Source of the DNA: G963666535 sp963666535
Lineage (GTDB): Bacteria; Bacillota; Clostridia; Oscillospirales; Oscillospiraceae
Length of the DNA: 64,000 nt
Assembly (NCBI GenBank): GCA_963666535.1
Contig: OY762913.1
Coordinates: 1,612,001-1,676,000 of the forward strand
Reading direction: 5' to 3'
Of this stretch, positions 1 to 8,984 are shown in pieces; the first letter of the stretch is position 1, and the number at the start of each line of letters is the position of its first letter. Made by a program: the position numbers and the translations under genes. Below the pieces are notes generated by a model. That model was not told the DNA's origin. It saw only the letters and a list, made by a program, of their open reading frames with translations, and made no database searches.

Positions 1-1033
1 CGATTTTAATACCAATTTTTGCACCCACGGGAGAATGGTCAGTGGTTTGGATCAGCCATTTGAAGCCCCTGAAGTCCACAATGATGTCATAGTGGACGCC
101 CTTAAAGGTGACACTGGTGACCGTTCCGGTCAGTTGGCCGGCGGAAAGGGTAACGATATCGATATCCTCGGGACGTATAACCACATCCACCGATTCGTCA
201 GGGGTGAATCCGCTGTCCACACACTGGAATTTGCGGCCAAAAATCTCCACCATTCCGTCCCCGCGCATGATGCCGTCCACGATGTTACTCTCGCCAATGA
301 AATCGGCCACAAAGGCGTTTTTAGGCTCGTTATAAATTGCCTCGGGGGAGCCAATCTGCTGGATCTGGCCGCCATCCATCACCACCACGGTGTCGGACAT
401 AGCCAGGGCTTCCTCCTGGTCGTGGGTGACGTAAATAAAGGTGATACCCATGGCCTGCTGGATGCGCTTGAGCTCGTTTTGCATATCCTTGCGCAGCCGC
501 ATGTCCAGCGCGCCCAGCGGTTCATCCAGAAGCAAAACCTTGGGTTGGTTCACCAGCGCGCGGGCAATGGCGACCCGCTGCTGCTGGCCGCCGGAGAGAA
601 CGGCAATATTGCGGCGCTCGAACCCCTTGAGGTTTACTGTTTCCAGCATTTCCATCACGCGGCGGTCGATCTCTTTTTCATCCAGTTTTTCTTTTTTCCC
701 GGTCTGAGGATTTGGCTTGGAAAGCCGCAGGCCAAAGGCGATGTTTTCATATACGTTCAAGTGGGGGAACAGTGCATATTTCTGAAACACCGTGTTTATC
801 ATCCGCTTATGCGGCGGAACATCATTAATCCTCACGCCGTCAAAAAACACGGCCCCTGAGGTTGGCGTCTGAAAACCACCGATGATGCGAAGCGTGGTGG
901 TTTTGCCGCAGCCACTGGGTCCGAGCAGCGTGAGGAATTCTTGGTCATTGATATAAAGATTCAAATTGTCTAAAACAATCTCATCGTCAAACGCCATGGT
1001 GCAATCTGCCAGGCGAATCAACTCTTTGGACAT
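1..1033 (-). CDS. potA: Spermidine/putrescine ABC transporter ATP-binding protein (3' end cut off)
   Basis: This is the ATPase of a polyamine importer: it binds and hydrolyses ATP on the cytoplasmic face of a PotBC-type permease. Read from the ATG at 1031-1033 on the minus strand, about 344 residues are visible with no stop before the window edge. The Walker A motif GPSGCGKT is near residues 38-45, the signature LSGGQ near 147-151, Walker B VLLLDE near 167-172 and the switch histidine (YVTHD) near 205. A C-terminal TOBE-type segment (IRPED) follows. PotA proteins are about 350-380 residues, so only a short tail is missing. Permease and binding-protein genes would be expected beyond the left edge. 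The substrate is inferred from overall similarity to PotA; other members of the same importer ATPase class cannot be fully excluded. Confidence 0.88.
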   Translation of the reverse strand, partial: MSKELIRLADCTMAFDDEIVLDNLNLYINDQEFLTLLGPSGCGKTTTLRIIGGFQTPTSGAVFFDGVRINDVPPHKRMINTVFQKYALFPHLNVYENIAFGLRLSKPNPQTGKKEKLDEKEIDRRVMEMLETVNLKGFERRNIAVLSGGQQQRVAIARALVNQPKVLLLDEPLGALDMRLRKDMQNELKRIQQAMGITFIYVTHDQEEALAMSDTVVVMDGGQIQQIGSPEAIYNEPKNAFVADFIGESNIVDGIMRGDGMVEIFGRKFQCVDSGFTPDESVDVVIRPEDIDIVTLSAGQLTGTVTSVTFKGVHYDIIVDFRGFKWLIQTTDHSPVGAKIGIKI

Positions 1034-1110
1034 TTATCCTCCCCCGTTCTTAACATTTAATAGAAGAGTCTGTCCCTTCCCATGTGTGAGCATAAAAAAG
1101 AACAGACTAA

Positions 1111-1139
1111 ACTATATCGGGAAAGCGTGGAAATGTCAA
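1111..1139 (-). promoter_or_regulatory. Sigma-A-type promoter for potA
   Basis: On the minus strand TTGACA (1134-1139) and TATAGT (1111-1116) are separated by exactly 17 bp, about 80 bp upstream of the potA start. This is a near-consensus housekeeping promoter. Confidence 0.8.
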
Positions 1140-1178
1140 TAAAAAGGTCGAATTTTCTTGGATATTTCGCCGTTTTTT

Positions 1179-2171
1179 TCACACACGCTGTTCAGGGGCT
1201 GTTTCCAGAGAAAAAGCGGGGAAAAATTCGGTCACGAAGTCGATGTCAGACACCTGCCAGCACCTGCCGTTGAGGGGGTTCAGCGGTCCGGCGTCCGTGG
1301 TGAATTGAAAGACAAGCCGATAGGAATATAGCGCCTGGATTTTGCGGCCATAAGGCTTGTTTTCCCGCTCGGTTCCATACTTTCCGTCGCCCAGCAGGGG
1401 GTGTCCCGCTGCGGCAAACTGGGCACGGATCTGATGGGTGCGTCCGGTAATAAGATCGCACTCCATCAGGGAAAGCTCACCCCGGGCAGACAGCGTTTTG
1501 TAGAGGGTAATGGCCGTCTTTCCGCCGGGAACCGGCTTTTTATGAACGGAAACCTGGTTTCTATTCTCATCCTTGACCAGAAAGTCTTCCAGCTTGCCGG
1601 CAGCCGGCTTGATCTGCCCGTGGATAACACAGAGATAATATTTGGAAAGTTCCCGGTCTTTGATCTTTTGGTTCATGATACGCAGCGTTTCCGCGTTTTT
1701 GGCGGCGATCACGATGCCGCCGGTGTTGCGGTCAATACGATTACACAGGGCGGGGGTAAAGGCATTTTCCTGGTAGGGGCTCCACTCCTTCTTTTGATAC
1801 AGGTAAGCCTGTATCTGGGTGATGAGCGTATTGACCCGCTCCTTCTCGTCAGGGTGAGACACAAGACCGGGGCGCTTGTTGACCAGAAGTAGGTTTTCAT
1901 CCTCGTACACAATATCAAGCTGGGGCTGGTACAGGGACAGAAACGCGTTTTCCGGGGTGGGGCGTTCGAAAAACTCGTCATTAATATAAAGCTGGAGCAC
2001 ATCGCCCACAGCCAGCCGTGCGTCCCGTTTGGCACCCTTGCCGTTCAGCTTTACCCGTTTGATGCGGATATACTTTTGCGCCAGGGGAGAGGGCAGGACA
2101 GGCAGCGTTTTAGAAAGCCAGCGATCCAGTCGCTGTCCCGCGTCATTTTTTCCGATGGTGAATTCCTTCAT
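1179..2171 (-). CDS. RluA-family 23S rRNA pseudouridine synthase
   Basis: This enzyme isomerises specific uridines in structured RNA, most likely 23S rRNA, to pseudouridine. The 330-residue protein has an N-terminal S4-like RNA-binding segment (about residues 13-65). The RluA catalytic domain follows, with the motif CNRIDRNTGG at about 144-152 supplying the nucleophilic Asp147. A later RTHQIR motif is also typical of the family. The ATG at 2171 was chosen because AGGAGG lies just upstream; an in-frame start 50 codons earlier would add an unrelated tail. It cannot be assigned to RluB, RluC or RluD subtype or a target position from sequence alone. Confidence 0.9.
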   Translation of the reverse strand: MKEFTIGKNDAGQRLDRWLSKTLPVLPSPLAQKYIRIKRVKLNGKGAKRDARLAVGDVLQLYINDEFFERPTPENAFLSLYQPQLDIVYEDENLLLVNKRPGLVSHPDEKERVNTLITQIQAYLYQKKEWSPYQENAFTPALCNRIDRNTGGIVIAAKNAETLRIMNQKIKDRELSKYYLCVIHGQIKPAAGKLEDFLVKDENRNQVSVHKKPVPGGKTAITLYKTLSARGELSLMECDLITGRTHQIRAQFAAAGHPLLGDGKYGTERENKPYGRKIQALYSYRLVFQFTTDAGPLNPLNGRCWQVSDIDFVTEFFPAFSLETAPEQRV

Positions 2172-2298
2172 GGGGGGGTTCCTCCTCTGATCTACATGGA
2201 TCGGTTTATTGTAGCATAGAAAGGGCGGTGACAGGAAGAAAAGATTTCGCATTTTCCCACGTTTTAAGAAATAATTAGGGCAATTGTCTGAAAAGTAT

Positions 2299-2327
2299 TT
2301 GACAAGTGGTGAATTTTTCACTATAAT
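2299..2327 (+). promoter_or_regulatory. Consensus sigma-A promoter for yceD-rpmF
   Basis: TTGACA at 2299-2304 and TATAAT at 2322-2327 with a 17-bp spacer match the housekeeping consensus exactly. It lies 29 bp upstream of the yceD start. Confidence 0.92.
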
Positions 2328-2356
2328 ACTCGCTGTACCATTATGCGAGGTGTGTC

Positions 2357-2860
2357 ATGAAGCTGAACCTGAAAGAGATCATCCACGTCCCTGGCAGCTC
2401 GGTCCCTTTCGACTACGAATTGGATGGTTCCGATTTGGAGTTTTATGGGAAAAATCCTGTTACCGGATCGCTGCAAGTTAGCGGTGCCGTGCGTAACATG
2501 GCGGATGCGCTTATGTTGGAAGGAACCGTTACAGCCACGCTCAGTCTCAACTGCGATCGGTGCACGAAGCCGTTCACACAGAAAAAGTCCGTTTCTCTGG
2601 ATACCCTTCTGGCAACAGAACTGGAGAATGAGGAGAATGATGACATTATTCTTTTGGACGGGACAGAGCTGGATTTAGACGAACTTGCGACGACGGCGTT
2701 CATCCTCGCGATGGACATGAAAAACCTTTGCTCAGAAGACTGCAAGGGACTATGCTCCGGGTGCGGTGTCGACCTCAATGTCGAAGCCTGCCGGTGCAAA
2801 CCTGAAGTGGATCCACGATTGGCGGCGCTTGCGCAGCTGTTGGATGATAAAACTGAGTAG
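2357..2860 (+). CDS. yceD: YceD/DUF177 family protein, 23S rRNA accumulation
   Basis: DUF177 (YceD) proteins are linked genetically to large-subunit rRNA accumulation and are usually encoded immediately upstream of rpmF, as here. The 167-residue product has a CDRC pair near residues 66-69 and a C-terminal cluster CSEDCKGLCSGCG near 125-137, the cysteine pattern seen in the Firmicute branch and possibly metal-binding. It follows a perfect promoter and shares a transcript with rpmF, whose start is 32 bp downstream. The molecular activity is not established. Confidence 0.87.
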   Translation: MKLNLKEIIHVPGSSVPFDYELDGSDLEFYGKNPVTGSLQVSGAVRNMADALMLEGTVTATLSLNCDRCTKPFTQKKSVSLDTLLATELENEENDDIILLDGTELDLDELATTAFILAMDMKNLCSEDCKGLCSGCGVDLNVEACRCKPEVDPRLAALAQLLDDKTE

Positions 2861-2892
2861 CGAAAGACCAACCTGTTAAGGAGGTGTCACCA

Positions 2893-3096
2893 ATGGCGGT
2901 TCCTAAGAGAAAAGTATCCAAGGCCAGACGCGATAAGAGACGTAGCTCCGTATGGAAGCTGGAAGCTCCCGGTCTCGTGGCCTGCCCCAAGTGCGGGGCT
3001 TATCACTTGCCTCACCGCATGTGCAAGTCCTGCATGACCTATAACGGTCGTGAATTCGCAATGACTGAGGTTAAGGCAACGAGCAAAGAGAAGTAA
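2893..3096 (+). CDS. rpmF: 50S ribosomal protein L32
   Basis: L32 is a small basic protein of the large ribosomal subunit. The 67-residue product begins MAVPKRKVSKARRDKRR and carries the zinc-ribbon half-sites CPKC and CKSC that mark the four-cysteine form. The ATG at 2893 follows AAGGAGGTG; an ATG three codons upstream would overlap that site. The gene is cotranscribed with yceD and closed by the terminator at 3115. Confidence 0.97.
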   Translation: MAVPKRKVSKARRDKRRSSVWKLEAPGLVACPKCGAYHLPHRMCKSCMTYNGREFAMTEVKATSKEK

Positions 3097-3114
3097 TCGG
3101 ATGATTGCAGAAGT

Positions 3115-3143
3115 AAGAGGGGGATTTCCCCCTCTTTTCTTTT
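3115..3143 (+). terminator. Intrinsic terminator after rpmF
   Basis: A 9-bp perfect stem AAGAGGGGG / CCCCCTCTT with an ATTT loop runs into TTTTCTTTT. Confidence 0.9.
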
Positions 3144-3276
3144 GCCCTGTGTGGAAAAGATAACGGGCTGTGGTGACAGCTTGCTCTTTCTTTTTTGGAG
3201 AAGATGGGATATACTATGTAGAAGATGTAATGTGTGCTGGAGTGGCACACATTTTGACAGAACGGAGGAAGTGACC

Positions 3277-4605
3277 ATGCCAAAACCGCTCATCGCTATC
3301 GTGGGGCGCCCCAATGTGGGGAAATCCATGCTGTTTAACCGATTGGTGGGCCAACGACTCTCCATCGTAGAGGACACCCCCGGTGTCACTCGTGACCGCT
3401 TATACGCGGAGTGCGAGTGGAATGGCCGTATCTTTGATATCGTAGATACCGGCGGAATTGAGCCGGGTACGGATAACGAGATCTTGACCTTCATGCGCCA
3501 TCAGGCGGAGATTGCCATTCAACATGCAAATGTCATTCTATTCGTGGGCGATGTGAAGACCGGCGTGACCGCATCCGATCAGGATGTGGCCAATATGTTG
3601 CTGCGCTCTAAAAAGCCGGTGGTGCTTGCGGTCAATAAGGCAGACCAGAGTGGCGGCACCAATCCGGATGTCTATGAGTTTTATAACCTTGGCCTTGGCG
3701 ACCCATACGCCGTTTCCGCTGTCCACGGCACCGGCACCGGCGACCTTCTGGAAGCCTGCATGGAATACTTCCCGCCGGAGGATGAGGTGGAGGAGCAGGA
3801 TGATGTGATCAAGGTCGCGATCATCGGCAAACCCAACGTGGGGAAATCTTCGCTGGTGAACCGCATTTTAGGGGAAGAGCGAGTCATTGTCAGCGACATA
3901 GCCGGCACGACACGCGACGCTGTGGACAGTTATTTTGAAAACAGCAAGGGAAAGTATATCCTGATTGATACTGCTGGAATGCGGAAAAAGTCCAAGGTGG
4001 ACGACCGCATTGAGAAATTCTCGGTCCTGCGGGCCACGATGGCCATTGAGCGGGCGGACGTGTGCCTGATTCTGATTGACGCCAACGATGGGGTCACCGA
4101 TCAGGATACCAAGGTGGCGGGGCTTGCCCACGAAGCGGGAAAAGCCTGCATTATTGTGGTGAACAAATGGGACGCAGTGGAAAAAGATGACAAGACCATG
4201 AAGAAGATGCAGGAGAACGTGCGCCGGGATCTGGCCTATATGCCGTACGCGCCGGTGCTCTTTATCTCGGCACTGACCGGACAGCGGGTGGACAAGCTGT
4301 TTGATATGATCAATCACGTCAACGAGCAGTCCAATATGCGCATTACTACGGGTATGCTCAATACCGTTCTGGCGGATGCCACCACCCGCGTGCAGCCGCC
4401 CACGGATAAGGGAAAACGGCTGAAGATCTATTACATGACACAGGTGGGGATTAAGCCGCCGCATTTTGTCATCTTCTGCAATGAAAAACAGCTGTTTCAT
4501 TTCTCTTATCAAAGATATATTGAAAATCAGATCCGCGGAACCTTCGGTCTGGAGGGGACGCCGGTTCAGATTACAATTCGCCAAAAGGGAGAGAAAGAGG
4601 AGTAA
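3277..4605 (+). CDS. der: Ribosome assembly GTPase Der (EngA)
   Basis: Der is an essential double GTPase that assists maturation of the 50S subunit. The 442-residue protein has two complete G domains: P-loop GRPNVGKS near residues 10-17 with NKAD near 119, and P-loop GKPNVGKS near 185-192 with NKWD near 295. A C-terminal KH-like domain follows, as in the whole family. The ATG at 3277 follows CGGAGGAAG; an in-frame start 45 codons upstream lacks a ribosome site. It leads a der-plsY-gpsA operon, the common Firmicute order. Confidence 0.97.
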   Translation: MPKPLIAIVGRPNVGKSMLFNRLVGQRLSIVEDTPGVTRDRLYAECEWNGRIFDIVDTGGIEPGTDNEILTFMRHQAEIAIQHANVILFVGDVKTGVTASDQDVANMLLRSKKPVVLAVNKADQSGGTNPDVYEFYNLGLGDPYAVSAVHGTGTGDLLEACMEYFPPEDEVEEQDDVIKVAIIGKPNVGKSSLVNRILGEERVIVSDIAGTTRDAVDSYFENSKGKYILIDTAGMRKKSKVDDRIEKFSVLRATMAIERADVCLILIDANDGVTDQDTKVAGLAHEAGKACIIVVNKWDAVEKDDKTMKKMQENVRRDLAYMPYAPVLFISALTGQRVDKLFDMINHVNEQSNMRITTGMLNTVLADATTRVQPPTDKGKRLKIYYMTQVGIKPPHFVIFCNEKQLFHFSYQRYIENQIRGTFGLEGTPVQITIRQKGEKEE

Positions 4606-4609
4606 TGCA

Positions 4610-5332
4610 ATGGAACTGATTGCGCAACTGTTCGAACACCCTGCAATTGTGACGTTTATCTATGTTGTTTTCCTCTTCGGACTCCCTGCACTGGCGGCGT
4701 ACTTCTTCGGCTGTTTCAACGGGGCGGTCATCGTATCCAAGTATATTCTACATGATGATATCCGCGGTCATGGCAGCGGCAACGCGGGTCTGACAAATTT
4801 TTACCGCGTGTTCGGCGGGAAGCTGACCCTTGTAGTGCTCTTGACCGACGTACTGAAAGCGGTGGTTGCTGTCCTGCTTTGCGGTTTTTTGGCAAAGGCT
4901 ATGTTCGGCGATCCGGCATCCTATTACAGTAATCCGCCCGACCCGAATCTAGTGGAGACGATCGGAAGGTACTACGGCGGCTTTTTTTGCCTGCTTGGGC
5001 ACAGTTTCCCTGTCATGTTCGGGTTTAAAGGGGGCAAGGGCGTACTGTCAGGCGGCACCGTGGCGCTGATGGTCGACTGGCGCGTGGCGCTGGTAGTATG
5101 GGGCGGGTTCCTGATCCTCGCCGTGGCGACCCGCTATGTATCCCTGGGTTCGGTATTTGCCGGCGCAGCTTTCCCCTTTGCAACCTGGTTTGTGTATCAG
5201 AACGCGATGCCTACTATTCTGTCGGCCGGGTGTGCGGCACTGCTGTTGTGGGGGCACCGGGGCAACATCAAGCGGCTTTTGAAGGGCGAAGAGTCCAAGT
5301 TTTCTTTCCATCGGAAAAAGGAGACGGATTGA
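4610..5332 (+). CDS. plsY: Acyl-phosphate:glycerol-3-phosphate acyltransferase
   Basis: PlsY is an integral membrane enzyme that transfers an acyl group from acyl-phosphate to glycerol-3-phosphate, the first acylation in phospholipid synthesis. The 240-residue product has several hydrophobic segments and the three family motifs: GCFNGAVIVSK, GSGNAGLTNFYRVFG and GHSFPVMFGFKGGKGV. It is about 40 residues longer than typical PlsY, mostly at the N-terminus and in a loop near residues 100-120. It starts 4 bp after der and ends 1 bp before gpsA, whose enzyme makes its acceptor substrate. Confidence 0.95.
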   Translation: MELIAQLFEHPAIVTFIYVVFLFGLPALAAYFFGCFNGAVIVSKYILHDDIRGHGSGNAGLTNFYRVFGGKLTLVVLLTDVLKAVVAVLLCGFLAKAMFGDPASYYSNPPDPNLVETIGRYYGGFFCLLGHSFPVMFGFKGGKGVLSGGTVALMVDWRVALVVWGGFLILAVATRYVSLGSVFAGAAFPFATWFVYQNAMPTILSAGCAALLLWGHRGNIKRLLKGEESKFSFHRKKETD

Positions 5333-5333
5333 G

Positions 5334-6335
5334 ATGAAAATTACAGTGTTAGGAAGCGGCGGCTGGGGCACAGCGCTGGCATTATTGTTGCTGGAAAACG
5401 GAAATGACGTGACGCTCTGGTCCTATGCAGGCCACGAGTTGGAACTCATTCGGGAGAAGCGGGAAAACCCGCTTTTAAAAGGTGTTTCCATCCCGGAAGA
5501 GCTGAAGCTGACGGACACTATGGCTGATGTGGAAGCTTCTAGGGTGGTGGTGCTTGCCACCCCGTCCTTTGCGGTGCGTCAAACCGCACGGCAGATTGCA
5601 GGGTTAGTGACGCCCGGTACCATACTCGTTTCGGTTTCCAAAGGCATTGAAAAGAATACCTCGCTGCGGCTGTCTCAGGTGATTTCCGAAGAGGTGGGAG
5701 AGGGTTGCCCGGTTGTGGTCTTGTCCGGCCCATCTCATGCGGAGGAAGTGGGGCGCCATGTTCCCACCGCCGTGGTTGCCGCATCGAAAGATCAGGCGGC
5801 GGCAGAGCTTACGCAGGATCTGTTTATGAACGAACGGTTCCGTGTTTACACAAGCCCGGATGTGGTGGGTGTAGAACTGGGCGCGGCGCTGAAAAACGTC
5901 ATCGCCCTGTGCGCCGGTTGCTGCGACGGTATGGGCTACGGCGATAACACCAAGGCCATGCTGATGACCCGGGGTCTGAGCGAGATCGCCCGGCTGGGCG
6001 TGGCGTTGGGAGGCAAAAAAGAGAGTTTTGCCGGACTTGCCGGGGTGGGTGATCTGATTGTTACCTGCACCTCCATGCACTCCCGCAACCGCCGGGCCGG
6101 GATCCTCATCGGGCAAGGCACAGCACCGGAGCAGGCAGTGAAAGAGATCGGCGCGGTGGTCGAGGGCTATTTTGCCGCCGCAACAGCCCATACTCTGGCA
6201 GAGAAGACTGGGGTGGAGATGCCCATCACCGAGGCGGCCTATCAGGTGCTCTACTGCGGCAAAAATGTTCGCAGCGTGATCACAGAGCTTATGACCCGGG
6301 AGAAACGGCACGAGATTGAAGAGAGCTGGGTGTGA
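5334..6335 (+). CDS. gpsA: NAD(P)-dependent glycerol-3-phosphate dehydrogenase
   Basis: GpsA reduces dihydroxyacetone phosphate to sn-glycerol-3-phosphate for phospholipid synthesis. The 333-residue cytosolic enzyme starts with the dinucleotide-binding loop GSGGWGTA near residues 7-14. It contains SVSKGIEK and the catalytic-lysine region ELGAALKNVIALCAG, and has normal family length. It is tightly coupled to plsY with a 1-bp gap. Confidence 0.96.
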   Translation: MKITVLGSGGWGTALALLLLENGNDVTLWSYAGHELELIREKRENPLLKGVSIPEELKLTDTMADVEASRVVVLATPSFAVRQTARQIAGLVTPGTILVSVSKGIEKNTSLRLSQVISEEVGEGCPVVVLSGPSHAEEVGRHVPTAVVAASKDQAAAELTQDLFMNERFRVYTSPDVVGVELGAALKNVIALCAGCCDGMGYGDNTKAMLMTRGLSEIARLGVALGGKKESFAGLAGVGDLIVTCTSMHSRNRRAGILIGQGTAPEQAVKEIGAVVEGYFAAATAHTLAEKTGVEMPITEAAYQVLYCGKNVRSVITELMTREKRHEIEESWV

Positions 6336-6466
6336 CCCGGCTTTCTTTTTGCCTAAATCCATCAGTGGAATCAAAGTCCAAGACATACCAAGGGGAAATG
6401 GTGCCATATGGAGCGATTACTGCCGAACAATAATGCCAAATGGTACTATTTTACCGGGTGATGATG

Positions 6467-6685
6467 ATGTTTTTCCGAAGAATGACCGACCTGCGAAATG
6501 ACCATGATCTAACACAAAAAAATGTGGCGGATTTTTTGCATATGAACCTGTCAGTCTACCGCCGCTATGAGAAGGGTGAACGGGAGATTCCGGTATGGGC
6601 TGTGATTCAGCTGGCAGGGTACTACAAGATACCCACTGATTATCTTCTTGGTCTGACCGACGAGCCAGGCAGCAGCCATGCGTAA
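6467..6685 (+). CDS. Small XRE-family HTH regulator upstream of comEC
   Basis: The product is a 72-residue single-domain protein with the Cro/CI helix-turn-helix pattern LRNDHDLTQKNVADFLHM, then YRRYEKGEREIP and a closing TDYLLGLTD. Three ATG codons in tandem (6461, 6464, 6467) follow GGGTG; the third gives the best spacing, but the choice is uncertain. The last 8 bp overlap the comEC start, so the two are probably translated together. Target genes are unknown. Autoregulation or control of comEC is possible, but no operator was identified. Confidence 0.8.
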   Translation: MFFRRMTDLRNDHDLTQKNVADFLHMNLSVYRRYEKGEREIPVWAVIQLAGYYKIPTDYLLGLTDEPGSSHA

Positions 6686-8969
6686 ACTGGCGGCGTTCGC
6701 GCTTTCTTTGTCTGCCGCTGTCTTCGGCGCGCAATACCTGCTTCCCGTTTCTCTGTTGCTGCCGTTCGGGGGTCTTTGTGCTCTTTTGGCGGTGCTGTTT
6801 GCGGCAGCCCTGCGGGGAGAGAAGCGACTGCGGTTTGTTCTGATTGCCCTGGGGGCGGCGGTGGGATTGGTCTGGTGCCACTGCTATACACAGGTTTTTT
6901 ACGCTCCGGCGCAGGCACTGGACAGACAGACATTGCCGCTGACAGCGACTGTGGCCGACTATCCCCAGGAAACCGCCTATGGCGTGTCGGTGCTGGTGCG
7001 GGTGGAAACAGACAGCGGGGTGAAGGTGTCTGCGCTGCTCTACGCCGATGCGGCATACAGCGGGTTGGGACCGGGAGACAGGATTACCACAGTGGCATCC
7101 TGCCGGTTATCCAACCTCTATCACGGGGAAGAAGTTACCTATTACACGGCCAAGGGCGTGTTCCTCGTGGCAACCGCCCAGGGGGATATGACGGTGGAGC
7201 ATGCCGCAAATGTGCCGCTGCGCTATGTACCGGCTGTACTGGCGGGGGAACTAAAGGCCGGGGTGGCCCGGGTGTTTCCCGCAGATGTGACGGGGCTGAT
7301 CACAGCGCTGACCACCGGGGACAAGACCGGACTTTCCGATGCGTTTTCCGCCGCATTAAGCCGGGATGGATTGTCCCATGTGGTGGCGGTTTCCGGAATG
7401 CACTTGTCCATTCTGGTGTCGGTGATTGTGACGCTGTTGGGGAAGAACCGCCGCCGCTCCGCCGTGGTAGGCGTTGTCGTTATGGTTTTGTTCATGGGGA
7501 TTGCAGGAAATACGCCATCCGTCGTTCGGTCGTGTATTCTGCAGCTGTTTATCCTGGCCGCGCCGCTATTGAAGCGGGAGCGTGACAGCGTAACCGCCCT
7601 GTCCGCGGCACTTATGTTGTTGCTGGTCCAAAACCCCTTTGCGGCCATGAGCGTTGGCTTGCAGCTGTCATTTGCCTCGGTGGCGGGCATTCTCCTGCTT
7701 TCGGATCGCCTGGCTGAACCTATGCTGGTGCGCGCCGGGTTCAAGCGGGAAAAATCCAGACTGCTGCGGGTGAAAAACGGAGCGGTTCGCTTCGTGATTG
7801 AGTCTGTTTCTGTCACGCTGGGGGCGCTTGTGTTCACCCTGCCGCTGTGTGTGTACTATTTCGGGGTGGTGTCCCTGATTGCTCCCCTGTCCAATCTGTT
7901 GACACTGTGGGCGGTCAGCCCGGCCTTTTCAGTTGGACTGCTTGCGGGGGCACTGGGGGCGGTCAGTCCGGTATTGGGGCAGGCGGCGGCGCTGCTTGCG
8001 CTGCCCTTTGCCCGTTATCTGATGTGGGTGATTCCACTGCTTGCAAAAGTACCCTTTTCGGCGATCACCATGGATTCGGTGTATTATCAGTTTTGGCTGC
8101 TGTTTGTTTACGCGGTGCTTTGTTTGGCACTGCTGTGGCGGAAGGGCGGGAAACGCCCGCTGATTCCCGTGTGCGCCTGCGCGGCGCTGCTGGCCGTGGC
8201 AATCCTGCTGACGAACCTTCGCTTTAGCGACAGGGACCTGACGGTATCTGTGCTGGATGTGGGGCAGGGGGAGAGCGTACTCCTCCGAGCGGGGGACTAT
8301 GTTGCCCTGATTGACTGCGGCGGCAGCGGCAAAAACGCCGGTGACGTTGCGGCGGATTACCTTCAAAATACGGGGCGGAGCACGCTTGATTTATTGGTGA
8401 TGACACATTTCCACAGCGACCATGCCAACGGCGTGGAGGAGCTGCTGGAGCGCATAGAGGTCTCAGCCCTTGCTGTTCCGGCGGAATCGGATGCCGAGCT
8501 ATACGATACCGTGCTGGATGCGGCTGAGAAAAAGGGCGTGGAGGTATGGACGGTCAGCAGTGATACCACCATCCCCATGGGGGAGACAGGGGAAATGGTC
8601 ATTTTCCCGCCGTTGGGGAAGACGGACGAGAACGAGGAGGGACTCAGCGTTCTGTGTACCGTAGGAGACTTTGACGCGATCATTACCGGCGACATGGGCG
8701 CCGAGACCGAGATGCGGCTGATGGCGCATACCGCGCTGCCCGACGCGGAACTGCTGGTGGTGGGGCACCATGGCTCCCGGTATTCCACGTCAGTGGAATT
8801 TTTGGATGCCATCCAACCGGAGCTGGCGATTATTTCTGTCGGATACAATACATATGGGCACCCGGCAGACAGCGTATTGGAACGACTGGATGAAGCGGGC
8901 GCTGCCATATACCGTACCGACAAGATGGGCACGGTTACGGTGAGCGCCAGCGCGTTTGATCAGGATTGA
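6678..8969 (+). CDS. comEC: DNA internalization protein ComEC/Rec2
   Basis: ComEC forms the inner-membrane channel that takes up single-stranded DNA during natural transformation. The 763-residue protein has N-terminal membrane segments, an extracellular DUF4131-like region and the competence domain (GDKTGLS... VVAVSGMHLSIL near 215-245) with many further membrane helices. The C-terminal metallo-beta-lactamase-like domain has VLDVGQGES near 525, THFHSDHANG near 575 and GHHGSR near 695. Full length and all metal-binding motifs are retained. No comEA or comEB gene is adjacent, so whether the cell is transformable cannot be judged. Confidence 0.95.
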   Translation: MRKLAAFALSLSAAVFGAQYLLPVSLLLPFGGLCALLAVLFAAALRGEKRLRFVLIALGAAVGLVWCHCYTQVFYAPAQALDRQTLPLTATVADYPQETAYGVSVLVRVETDSGVKVSALLYADAAYSGLGPGDRITTVASCRLSNLYHGEEVTYYTAKGVFLVATAQGDMTVEHAANVPLRYVPAVLAGELKAGVARVFPADVTGLITALTTGDKTGLSDAFSAALSRDGLSHVVAVSGMHLSILVSVIVTLLGKNRRRSAVVGVVVMVLFMGIAGNTPSVVRSCILQLFILAAPLLKRERDSVTALSAALMLLLVQNPFAAMSVGLQLSFASVAGILLLSDRLAEPMLVRAGFKREKSRLLRVKNGAVRFVIESVSVTLGALVFTLPLCVYYFGVVSLIAPLSNLLTLWAVSPAFSVGLLAGALGAVSPVLGQAAALLALPFARYLMWVIPLLAKVPFSAITMDSVYYQFWLLFVYAVLCLALLWRKGGKRPLIPVCACAALLAVAILLTNLRFSDRDLTVSVLDVGQGESVLLRAGDYVALIDCGGSGKNAGDVAADYLQNTGRSTLDLLVMTHFHSDHANGVEELLERIEVSALAVPAESDAELYDTVLDAAEKKGVEVWTVSSDTTIPMGETGEMVIFPPLGKTDENEEGLSVLCTVGDFDAIITGDMGAETEMRLMAHTALPDAELLVVGHHGSRYSTSVEFLDAIQPELAIISVGYNTYGHPADSVLERLDEAGAAIYRTDKMGTVTVSASAFDQD

Positions 8970-8984
8970 AAAAGGAGCGGCACT

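Noticed and set aside
35..859. A 274-codon plus-strand frame at the left edge
   Set aside because: It is the reverse of potA, which reads with all ABC ATPase motifs on the minus strand.
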